Assembly: GCF_003319185.1 (NCBI RefSeq) | Contig: NZ_QOHJ01000001.1 | Coordinates: 1 to 64,000, forward strand | Reading direction: 5' to 3' | DNA length: 64,000 nt | Source of the DNA: Blastococcus sp. TF02A-30 | GTDB lineage: Bacteria > Actinomycetota > Actinomycetes > Mycobacteriales > Geodermatophilaceae | Shown here: piece by piece, positions 23,293-30,181 of the stretch | Numbering within the stretch: position 1 is the stretch's first letter | How the letters are laid out: every line of letters begins with the position of its first letter | Notes under the pieces: model-generated | Told to the model about the DNA's origin: nothing | Database searches by the model: none | Seen by the model: the letters and a program-made list of their open reading frames with translations, nothing else | Program-made: the position numbers and the translations under genes

Positions 23293-23972
23293 ACCTCGAC
23301 GGCTCTGCGGTTCTCTCGGGCAGCCCCGAGCAGGTGTGGTCGGTCATCACCGACCCGGCCGTGCTGGCGCGGACGATCCCGGGCTGCGAGACGCTCGAGC
23401 AGGTCGGCGACGACGAGTACAAGATGAACGTCTCGGTCGGCGTCGGGGCGATCCGCGGCACGTACGCGGGCGAGGTGCGGCTGGCCGACAAGGAGCACCC
23501 GAAGTCCTACGTCATGCACGCCTCCGGCGCCGGTGCCCCGGGGAACGCGCGGGCCCAGGTGACGATCAACCTCGCCGACGCCGGCAACGGGACGACGAAC
23601 CTGACCTACTCGGCCGACGCCGTCATCGGCGGCCCGGTGGCCGGGGTGGGCCAGCGGATGATCACCGGCGTCGCGAAGCGCATGGCCGGCCAGTTCTTCA
23701 AGGCGATCGACGCCGAGCTGACCGGCACGGCTCCGGCTCCGGCCGCCGCTCCGACGGCTGCGGCCATCAGCACGACGGCGGCTGCCCCCGCCGCTGCGGG
23801 CGAGGCCGCGCCGGCTGCCGCCGCACCGGCGGTCTTCGCCGGCAGGGCCGCGGGCGTTCCGGCGGGACCGTCCGGCGACGTGCAGACCCTGGCGCTCGGC
23901 GCTGTCGGCGGCGCGGTGCTGACGCTGATCGGCGTGCTCATCGGCTACCGCATGGGCCGCCGCAAGGGCTGA
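23289..23972 (+). CDS. CoxG-like SRPBCC protein with C-terminal membrane anchor
   Basis: A 227-residue CoxG-family protein. Residues 1-150 form a START-like (SRPBCC) domain beginning with the GSAVLSGSPEQVWSVITDP pattern. An Ala/Pro-rich linker (about 150-200) joins a single transmembrane helix near 205-222 ending in a basic MGRRKG tail. In Oligotropha, CoxG is needed for membrane recruitment of CO dehydrogenase, so this protein may dock the Mo-hydroxylase at the membrane to feed electrons to quinones. The GTG start overlaps the large-subunit stop by 4 bp. A strong terminator follows. Confidence 0.87.
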   Translation: MNLDGSAVLSGSPEQVWSVITDPAVLARTIPGCETLEQVGDDEYKMNVSVGVGAIRGTYAGEVRLADKEHPKSYVMHASGAGAPGNARAQVTINLADAGNGTTNLTYSADAVIGGPVAGVGQRMITGVAKRMAGQFFKAIDAELTGTAPAPAAAPTAAAISTTAAAPAAAGEAAPAAAAPAVFAGRAAGVPAGPSGDVQTLALGAVGGAVLTLIGVLIGYRMGRRKG

Positions 23973-23990
23973 TCGCCGTCAACGCCCGCT

Positions 23991-24023
23991 GAGGGCCCTC
24001 TCGATCCGTTCGAGAGGGCCCTC
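23991..24023. terminator. Bidirectional terminator between Mo-hydroxylase operon and ABC permease gene
   Basis: Perfect 14-bp arms GAGGGCCCTCTCGA (23991-24004) and TCGAGAGGGCCCTC (24010-24023) with a 5-base loop. Confidence 0.8.
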
Positions 24024-24041
24024 GGCGCGTTCTGATCGAGC

Positions 24042-24800
24042 TCACTGCACCGCACGGCGCTTGGTGAGGACCCAGCCGGCCACGGTCGCGACGAGCACCC
24101 AGCCGGTCAGGATGAGGATCGACCGCTGCTCCGCCATGCCCTGGCCCAGCAGCATGGTGGCGTGGGCGGGGTCGACGGCGTCCCCGAGCTCCGGCCGGCT
24201 CACCCGCAGCAGCGGCAGCACGCCCAGGATGAGCAGGTAGAGCACGGTCAGCGCGGCCGTGGTGTTCGCCGTCGCGGCCCCGATGCCGGCGCCGACCACC
24301 GCGAACACCGCACCCGCCGCCACCGTCACCCACAGGCCCTGGGCCCAGCCGTCCCAGTTCAGGTCGTCGACCCCCACCAGGGCGATCACGCCGAGCGAGC
24401 CGACGCCCGACACCGCCGCGAACGCGGCGCCCAGCAGCGCGACCGCGGCCACCTTGGCCGTCTGCACGAGCCCCCGCCGCGGCACCAGCAGGTAGCTCGT
24501 CTGCACCGTCCGGTGGGTCCACTCCCCCGCCGTCGAGACGACGCCCAGGGCCAGCATCACCAGCCCGGTCATCATCGCGGTGACGCCCATCGGGCCGCTC
24601 ACCGCGCCGAGCTCCGCGTCCAGCGCGGCCAGCGCCAGCCCGACGGGCCCCATCAGCATCGCGGCCGCGGCGAACCCCCTGCCGGAGCGGTGGGAGGTCG
24701 ACTTGCGCATCTCCAGGCCGACCAGGGTCGGCAGTGACGGAGCGGTCCCGCGCACGGGCACGTCGGTGCGCGGCGCGGAGAGGGTCAGGGTCTCGGTCAT
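24042..24800 (-). CDS. ABC transporter permease subunit (ABC-2 type)
   Basis: A 252-residue integral membrane protein with six hydrophobic segments. The AGEWTHRTVQTSYLLVPRRG segment between the second and third segments is typical of small actinobacterial ABC-2 permeases. It pairs with the ATPase encoded 26 bp upstream. The ATG has AAGGAGC before it. The cargo is unknown; such pairs beside a two-component system often confer resistance to antibiotics or peptides. Confidence 0.85.
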   Translation of the reverse strand: MTETLTLSAPRTDVPVRGTAPSLPTLVGLEMRKSTSHRSGRGFAAAAMLMGPVGLALAALDAELGAVSGPMGVTAMMTGLVMLALGVVSTAGEWTHRTVQTSYLLVPRRGLVQTAKVAAVALLGAAFAAVSGVGSLGVIALVGVDDLNWDGWAQGLWVTVAAGAVFAVVGAGIGAATANTTAALTVLYLLILGVLPLLRVSRPELGDAVDPAHATMLLGQGMAEQRSILILTGWVLVATVAGWVLTKRRAVQ

Positions 24801-24826
24801 GGCAGTGCTCCTTCGGGAACGGTCGG

Positions 24827-25705
24827 TCAGGCAGCGGGGGAGGTGAGGGAGAAGAAGACGTCCTCGAGGCCGCGCTGCACCGGGCGCAGGTCGACCAGGA
24901 CGTGACCGCCCGCGGCGGCCACCGCGCCGACCTCGGCCGGCTCGGCGTCCGGGACGACGAGCGCACCGTCGTCCCTCCGTTCCACGTGGAACCCGGCCGC
25001 CTCGAGCGCCACGGCCAGCGCCCGCGGCTGCGCCGCCCGCACGACGACGCCGTCCGCGCCGAGCAGCGCGGCGACCGGGCCGTCGGCGACGATCCGCCCG
25101 CCGCCGATCACCAGCAGCCGGTCGACCGTGTGCTCGACCTCGCCGAGCAGGTGCGAGGACAGCAGCACCGTCCCGCCGCGCGCCGCGTGCCCGCGGAGCA
25201 GGTCGCGCATCCAGCGGATCCCCTCGGGATCGAGCCCGTTGACCGGCTCGTCGAACACCAGCACCGGCGGGTCGGCCAGCAGCGCCCCGGCGATGCCCAG
25301 CCGCTGCCGCATGCCCAGCGAGTAGCCGCCCAGCCGCCGGGAGGCCGCGTCGGCCAGCCCGACCGCCGCCAGCACGTCGTCCACCCGCGACGGCGGCACC
25401 CCGACCGCCGTCGCCAGCAGCCGCAGGTGCGTCCGTCCGGTGCGGCCGGGGTGCATCGCACCGGCGTCCAGCAGGGTGCCGACGACGGCGCCCGGGTTGG
25501 GCAGCTGGTCGTACCGCCGGCCATCGACGGTCGCCGTGCCCGACGTCGCCGGCACCAGGCCGGTCATCATCCGCATCGTCGTCGTCTTGCCGGCGCCGTT
25601 CGGGCCGAGGAAGCCGGTGACGGTGCCGGGCTCGAGGGCGAACGAGACGTCGTCGACGACGGTCCGCTCGCCGTACTCCTTGGTCAGTCCGCTGACCGTG
25701 ATCAT
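24827..25705 (-). CDS. ABC transporter ATP-binding protein
   Basis: A 292-residue ATPase. Walker A is GPNGAGKTT, the signature is LGGYSLGMRQRLGIA (relaxed LSGGQ), Walker B is VLVFDEPVNGLDP, and the H-loop is LLSSHLL. The extra C-terminal region (about 215-290) resembles the DrrA/CcmA group. The ATG at 25705 is chosen over an upstream in-frame start because GGAGG lies five bases before it and the family normally begins with MITVSGLTK-like sequence. It forms an operon with the permease and diverges from the two-component system at 25885. Confidence 0.92.
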   Translation of the reverse strand: MITVSGLTKEYGERTVVDDVSFALEPGTVTGFLGPNGAGKTTTMRMMTGLVPATSGTATVDGRRYDQLPNPGAVVGTLLDAGAMHPGRTGRTHLRLLATAVGVPPSRVDDVLAAVGLADAASRRLGGYSLGMRQRLGIAGALLADPPVLVFDEPVNGLDPEGIRWMRDLLRGHAARGGTVLLSSHLLGEVEHTVDRLLVIGGGRIVADGPVAALLGADGVVVRAAQPRALAVALEAAGFHVERRDDGALVVPDAEPAEVGAVAAAGGHVLVDLRPVQRGLEDVFFSLTSPAA

Positions 25706-25787
25706 GGGAACCTCCGCAGGGGATCGGGACGGCACCGAATCTGCTGCCCGGGCCCCGGTCCCCGCGTCGGCCGGGAGCCGCGACCCC

Positions 25788-25816
25788 GGACGACGGACGG
25801 CGCGACGTCGTCATCC
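25788..25816. promoter_or_regulatory. Imperfect inverted repeat, possible response-regulator site
   Basis: GGACGACG and CGTCGTCATCC form imperfect arms midway between the divergent ABC operon and the two-component operon. This is a plausible target of the adjacent response regulator, but the symmetry is weak. Confidence 0.3.
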
Positions 25817-25871
25817 GAAAGTTGACGCAGGAGCCCCCTCCCGGGCGACCCGCGACCGGCCCGCGGAGAAA

Positions 25872-25877
25872 TACGCT
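25872..25877 (+). promoter_or_regulatory. -10 element of the histidine kinase promoter
   Basis: TACGCT lies seven bases before the ATG at 25885, indicating a leaderless transcript and supporting that start. Confidence 0.5.
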
Positions 25878-25884
25878 CCGCCGC

Positions 25885-27018
25885 ATGGGGCTCCGCGACC
25901 GGTTGTGGCCGGGCCTCCCCGTGCGCGCGATCTGGGTCGAGCTGCACGTCGCGGTCTCCTGCGCGGCCGTGCTCGCCTTCGAGGTCGCGGCGCTGAACCC
26001 GGGCCCGCTGGCCTCCCTCCTGCTGATCCTGGTCGGCGTCGGGCTCGGCTTCCTGCTGCTCCTCCTGCGCCGGCGGGCTCCGCTGATCCCTTTCGCCGTC
26101 GGCGCGGCGCTGAGCACGATCGGCCTCTCCACCGGGCTGCTGGTCTCGGCCTACGCCGTCGCCCGGTACGTCGCCTCCTGGCGCACCCTCGCCGTCGCCG
26201 GCGGCGCGGGCAGCGTCCTGGCGCTGCGGCCCTGGGAGCACGACACGCGCAGCGAGTGGATCGGCGGCATCGGCACCGCCGCGCTGCTCGTGCTGCTCCC
26301 CGGCGCGCTCGGCATCTGGCAGCGCACCCGCGCCGAGCTCCTGTCCGCGCTGCGCGACCGAGCCGAGCGGGCCGAGGCCGAGCGCGAGCTGCTGGCCCGC
26401 GACGCCGTCCTCACCGAGCGGACCCGCATCGCCCGCGAGATGCACGACGTCGTCGGCCACCGGGTGAGCCTCATGGTGCTGCAGGCCGGGGCGATCGAGA
26501 TGGCCGCGCGGGATCCCGCCCGCGTGGAGCAGCTGGCCGACAACGTGCAGACCGCCGGCCGGCAGGCGCTGGACGAGCTGCGGGAGATGGTCGGGGTGCT
26601 GCGCGGCGCGGAGCTGGACGAGGCGGCGCCGCTCGGCCCGCAGCCCGGGCTGGAGGACCTGCCCCGGCTGGTGGAGCACGCCCGCGCCGCGGGGATGCGC
26701 GTCGACCTCGCCCTGCCGCGGATCGCCGACGTCGAGCCGTCGGTCGGCCGCGCCGCCTACCGGATCGTGCAGGAGGCGCTCACCAACGCGGGCCGGCACG
26801 CACCCGGCGCAGCGGTGACCGTCGCCGTCGGGCGGACGGCGGGCTCGCTCAGCGTGCGGGTGGTCAACGGGCGGGCGGACGGCGTTCCCGCGGGAACGCC
26901 CGGCGGTGGCTACGGCCTGGTGGGGTTGGCCGAGCGGGTGCGCACCCTCGGCGGCCGGTTCACGGCCGGGCCGCGGCTGGACGGCGGCTTCTGCGTCGAG
27001 GCGGTGCTGCCGGCGTGA
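25885..27018 (+). CDS. Sensor histidine kinase, HisKA_3/NarL-partner type
   Basis: A 377-residue membrane kinase. About four or five transmembrane segments fill residues 15-145, a coiled region spans 147-180, and the dimerisation motif RIAREMHDVVGHRV carries the phospho-accepting H187. The ATPase domain includes RIVQEALTNAGRHA (N box) and GGGYGLVGLAERV (G box). There is no extracellular sensor domain, so it may sense within the membrane, as LiaS/DesK-like kinases do. It overlaps the response-regulator start by 4 bp. The divergent ABC exporter is the likely target. Confidence 0.9.
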   Translation: MGLRDRLWPGLPVRAIWVELHVAVSCAAVLAFEVAALNPGPLASLLLILVGVGLGFLLLLLRRRAPLIPFAVGAALSTIGLSTGLLVSAYAVARYVASWRTLAVAGGAGSVLALRPWEHDTRSEWIGGIGTAALLVLLPGALGIWQRTRAELLSALRDRAERAEAERELLARDAVLTERTRIAREMHDVVGHRVSLMVLQAGAIEMAARDPARVEQLADNVQTAGRQALDELREMVGVLRGAELDEAAPLGPQPGLEDLPRLVEHARAAGMRVDLALPRIADVEPSVGRAAYRIVQEALTNAGRHAPGAAVTVAVGRTAGSLSVRVVNGRADGVPAGTPGGGYGLVGLAERVRTLGGRFTAGPRLDGGFCVEAVLPA

Positions 27019-27677
27019 GCGAGCCGATCCGGGTGCTGCTGGTGGACGACGAGGAGCTCGTGCGGTTCGGGCTGCGCACGGTGCTGGAGTCCGCGGGCGG
27101 GTTCGAGGTGGTCGGCGAGGCGGGGAACGGCGCCGAGGGTGTCCGCAAGGCCCGGGAGCTGCGGCCCGACGTCGTCCTCGTCGACATCCGCATGCCGGAG
27201 GTGGACGGGCTGACCGCGACGGCGCAGCTCCTCGCGCTGCCCCAGCCGCCGCAGGTCGCCGTCCTCACCACGTTCCACCTGGACGAGTACGTCTACGGCG
27301 CGCTGGCCGCCGGCGCGGCCGGCTTCCTGCTCAAGGACACCCCGCCCCGTCAGATCGCCGCCGCGGTGCGCGCGGTCGCCGACGGCACGGCGACGCTGAG
27401 CCCGAAGGTGACCGCGCAGCTCATCGAGTCCTACGTCGACCGGCGGGCCGCACCACGCCGGGCGGCGGCGCTGCAGCGGGTCGGCAGCCTGTCCGACCGC
27501 GAGCGCGAGGTGCTGGCGCTGCTGGGCACCGGCGAGCCCAACGCCGAGCTGGCGAAGCGGCTGTTCGTCAGCGAGGCGACGGTGAAGACCTACGTCTCGC
27601 GGCTGCTCACCAAGCTCGACCTGGCCAACCGGACGCAGGCGGCGATCCTGGCCCACGAGGCCGGGCTGCTGGACTAG
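27015..27677 (+). CDS. Response regulator, NarL/FixJ family
   Basis: A 220-residue regulator. The receiver domain has acidic D11/D12, the phospho-accepting D57 in VVLVDIRMPEVDG, and lysine in FLLKDTPP. A LuxR-type HTH at the C-terminus starts with SLSDREREVLALLGTGEPNAE and contains SEATVKTYVSRLLTKL. GTG start overlaps the kinase stop. It converges with the MocR gene, overlapping it by 4 bp at the stop codons. Confidence 0.93.
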   Translation: MSEPIRVLLVDDEELVRFGLRTVLESAGGFEVVGEAGNGAEGVRKARELRPDVVLVDIRMPEVDGLTATAQLLALPQPPQVAVLTTFHLDEYVYGALAAGAAGFLLKDTPPRQIAAAVRAVADGTATLSPKVTAQLIESYVDRRAAPRRAAALQRVGSLSDREREVLALLGTGEPNAELAKRLFVSEATVKTYVSRLLTKLDLANRTQAAILAHEAGLLD

Positions 27678-29113
27678 TTCCTCCGCCCGGGCAGCGCCCT
27701 CGCCATGCGCACGACCGCCTCCCGCAGCCGGTCCGGGGCGTGCGCGGCGTAGCCCAGCACGAGGCCGGGCCGGCCGGGTGCCAGCCGGTGCCAGGACAGC
27801 GGGTGCACGACGACGCCGGTGTCCCGCACCGCCTCGGCGAGGTGGACGTCGTCCGCGTCGCTGCCCGGGAAGGTGACGAGGACGTGCAACCCGGCCGCCA
27901 CCCCGTCCACCTGCGCTCCCGGAAGGTGCTCGGCCAGGGCGGTCACCAGCGCGTCCCGCCGGGCCCGCTGCCGTCCGCGGACCAGCCGGAGGTGCCGCTC
28001 GTACGCCCCGCCGGCGAGCAGCTCCGCGAGCACCAGCTGGGGCAGCACCGGGCTGCCCAGGTCGCTGGCGTGCTTGGCGGCGACCAGCTCGGCGTCCATC
28101 CCGGCCGGGGCGACCAGCCAGCCGAGCCGCATCCCGGGCGCCAGCGACTTGGACACGCTGCCGGTGTGCGCCACCTGCTCCGGCGCCGAGGGCTGCAGGG
28201 CGGGCACCGGCGCGCGGTCGTAGCGGTGCTCGGCGTCGTAGTCGTCCTCGATGACCAGGCCACCGCTGGCCGCCCAGGCCAGCAGCTCGCGGCGCCGTCC
28301 CGGTGACAGCACGACGCCGGTCGGGAACTGGTGCGCCGGCGTCACCATCACCGCCCCGACGCCGGTCCCCACCAGCGCCGCCACGTCGAGCCCCTCGCCG
28401 TCCACCGGGACGCCCACCGGGGCGAGGCCCCAGTGCGCGAACTCCTCGCGCGCCCCCTTGGACCCCGGGTCCTCGACGCCGATGGTGGTCGCTCCTCGGC
28501 GCCCGAGGGTCTGCGCCAGGAGGGCCAGCGCCTGGGCCACCCCGCCGACGACGAGGATCTCCTCCGCGTCCACCCGCAACCCCCGGGTGCGGGCCAGCCA
28601 ACCGGCCAGCTGGCTGCGCAACCGTCCGCTCCCCCGCGGATCGCCGTACCCGAGCTCGGCCGCCGGCGCGCTGCGCAGCACCTCGCGCTCCGCGCGCAGC
28701 CAGGCGGCCCGCGGGAAGGCCGACAGGTCCGGGAGGCCGGGGGAGAGGTCGATCTCGCCGGATCGGGGCGTCTCCGCCGTGGGCCTGGGCAGCCGCAGCG
28801 CGCCCGCCCCGGGCCGGGGCCGGGACGGACGGCGAGGCGAGGGCGCGAGCGCGACCGGCAGCACGGTGCTGCCGCTGCCCGGTCGCGGCTCCACCAGGCC
28901 CTCGTCGGCCAACCGCTGGTAGACCTCCACCACCACGCCCCGGGCGATGCCGAGATCGGTGGCCAGGGTGCGCGTCGCCGGCAGCCGGTTCCCGGCCGCC
29001 AACCGCCCGGCGGCGATCGCGGAGCGGAGCTCCTCGGTCAGCCACGACGTCAGCTGCCCCCGGGGCACCCCGGCAGCGGACAGCTGCAGGAAGTCAGCAC
29101 CCCGGTCCGCCAC
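27674..29113 (-). CDS. MocR-type transcription factor (GntR HTH fused to aminotransferase domain)
   Basis: A 479-residue PdxR/MocR-family regulator. The N-terminal winged helix covers about residues 10-75 (GRLAAGNRLPATRTLATDLGIARG). A linker leads to a fold-type I aminotransferase-like domain with the PLP lysine in HTGSVSKSLAPGMRLGW and the aspartate/tyrosine region in IEDDYDAEHRYD. PLP probably acts as effector. The GTG start is inferred from the alignment of the N-terminus (QLTSWLTEELRSAI). It diverges from an EamA transporter across 66 bp that hold TGGTCC repeats, so control of that transporter is likely. Confidence 0.88.
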   Translation of the reverse strand: MADRGADFLQLSAAGVPRGQLTSWLTEELRSAIAAGRLAAGNRLPATRTLATDLGIARGVVVEVYQRLADEGLVEPRPGSGSTVLPVALAPSPRRPSRPRPGAGALRLPRPTAETPRSGEIDLSPGLPDLSAFPRAAWLRAEREVLRSAPAAELGYGDPRGSGRLRSQLAGWLARTRGLRVDAEEILVVGGVAQALALLAQTLGRRGATTIGVEDPGSKGAREEFAHWGLAPVGVPVDGEGLDVAALVGTGVGAVMVTPAHQFPTGVVLSPGRRRELLAWAASGGLVIEDDYDAEHRYDRAPVPALQPSAPEQVAHTGSVSKSLAPGMRLGWLVAPAGMDAELVAAKHASDLGSPVLPQLVLAELLAGGAYERHLRLVRGRQRARRDALVTALAEHLPGAQVDGVAAGLHVLVTFPGSDADDVHLAEAVRDTGVVVHPLSWHRLAPGRPGLVLGYAAHAPDRLREAVVRMARALPGRRN

Positions 29114-29156
29114 TGGTCCACTCCACCAGCCCGGAAGTGGTCCTGTCGAGAGGACC
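29112..29156. promoter_or_regulatory. MocR-type operator region (repeated TGGTCC half-sites)
   Basis: Direct repeats ACTGGTCC (29112-29119) and AGTGGTCC (29136-29143), plus an inverted GAGGACC (29149-29155), lie between the divergent MocR and EamA genes. MocR regulators commonly bind direct repeats, so this is a likely operator. Confidence 0.5.
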
Positions 29157-29179
29157 GCCTGCGGTGCAGCGTGGCGGCC

Positions 29180-30181
29180 ATGACGACGACGCTCCCGGCC
29201 CACCCCTCCGCCCGGCTCTCGGCGACGACGGCCGGCGCCCTGACCGGCATCCCGGCGATGGCCTTCGTCGGCAGCAGCGTCGCGGTGTCGGCGCACCTGG
29301 CCGACGCCCCGCTGTCCACCGTCCAGTCGCTGCGCTACGCCCTCGCGGTGCTGCTGCTGGCCGCGATGGCGCGGATCGCCGGGCACCGGGTGCAGCGGCC
29401 GCGGGGCGCGGAGTGGTTGTGGCTGGGCGGCGTGGTCGCCACCGGGCTGGTGCTCTTCAACGTCGGCCTGGTGCGCGGAGGGCAGCACGCCGAGCCGGCC
29501 GTGCTGGGCGTCGCCGTGGCGTGCGTGCCGCTGGTCCTCGCCGTCGTCGGGCCCCTCCTCGAGGGCAACCGGCCGCGCCCGCGCGTGCTGGCGGCGGCCG
29601 CAGTGGTGACGGCGGGCGCGGTCCTGGTGCAGGGCGCCGGGCAGAGCGACGGGCTGGGCATCGCCTGGGCGGTGCTCGTGCTCGCCTGCGAGGTGGGGTT
29701 CACCCTGCTCGCCGTCCCGCTGCTGCGCCGGCACGGCCCGTGGGGCGTCTCGATGCACACCGCCTGGCTGGCCGCCCTCGCGTTCGGCGCAGGAGGCGTG
29801 GTCCTCGACGGGCCGACCGCGATCGCCGCGCTGGGCGGGGAGGACCTGCTGGCCGCGGGGTACCTCGCCGTGGTGGTCACCGCGGTGGCGTTCGTGCTCT
29901 GGTACTCCGCGGTCGGCCGGCTGGGCGCCGCGCGGGCCGGTCTGCTGACCGGGATCACGCCGATCGCCGCCGCGCTGACGGCCGTGGCGCTGGGCGGTGC
30001 GGCGCCGCGGCCGCTGGTCCTGACCGGAATCGCGGTCGTGGGAGCCGGGCTGGTGCTCGGGCTCGGAGCCGCCCGCGCGCCCGCCGGCGCACAGGGGGGC
30101 TCCCGGCAAGCGGTGTCGCGGAGCACCATGGGGCATCCGACCGGGAGGGCCCATGGGCAACCGGATGCTCGAACGGGGTGA
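29180..30181 (+). CDS. EamA/DMT-family membrane transporter
   Basis: A 333-residue protein with ten hydrophobic segments arranged as two EamA repeats (about 15-140 and 150-290). These are metabolite or drug exporters of the inner membrane. The ATG start leaves a 66-bp gap to the divergent MocR gene. The last 40 residues are a hydrophilic Gly/Arg/Pro-rich tail whose final 29 bases overlap the next gene. The pairing with MocR suggests export of an amine, amino acid or vitamin B6-related compound, but the cargo is not determinable. Confidence 0.85.
   Translation: MTTTLPAHPSARLSATTAGALTGIPAMAFVGSSVAVSAHLADAPLSTVQSLRYALAVLLLAAMARIAGHRVQRPRGAEWLWLGGVVATGLVLFNVGLVRGGQHAEPAVLGVAVACVPLVLAVVGPLLEGNRPRPRVLAAAAVVTAGAVLVQGAGQSDGLGIAWAVLVLACEVGFTLLAVPLLRRHGPWGVSMHTAWLAALAFGAGGVVLDGPTAIAALGGEDLLAAGYLAVVVTAVAFVLWYSAVGRLGAARAGLLTGITPIAAALTAVALGGAAPRPLVLTGIAVVGAGLVLGLGAARAPAGAQGGSRQAVSRSTMGHPTGRAHGQPDARTG

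Noticed and set aside
19479-23972. Annotation as an aerobic CO dehydrogenase
   Set aside because: The large subunit lacks the AYxCSFR loop required in form I CODH.
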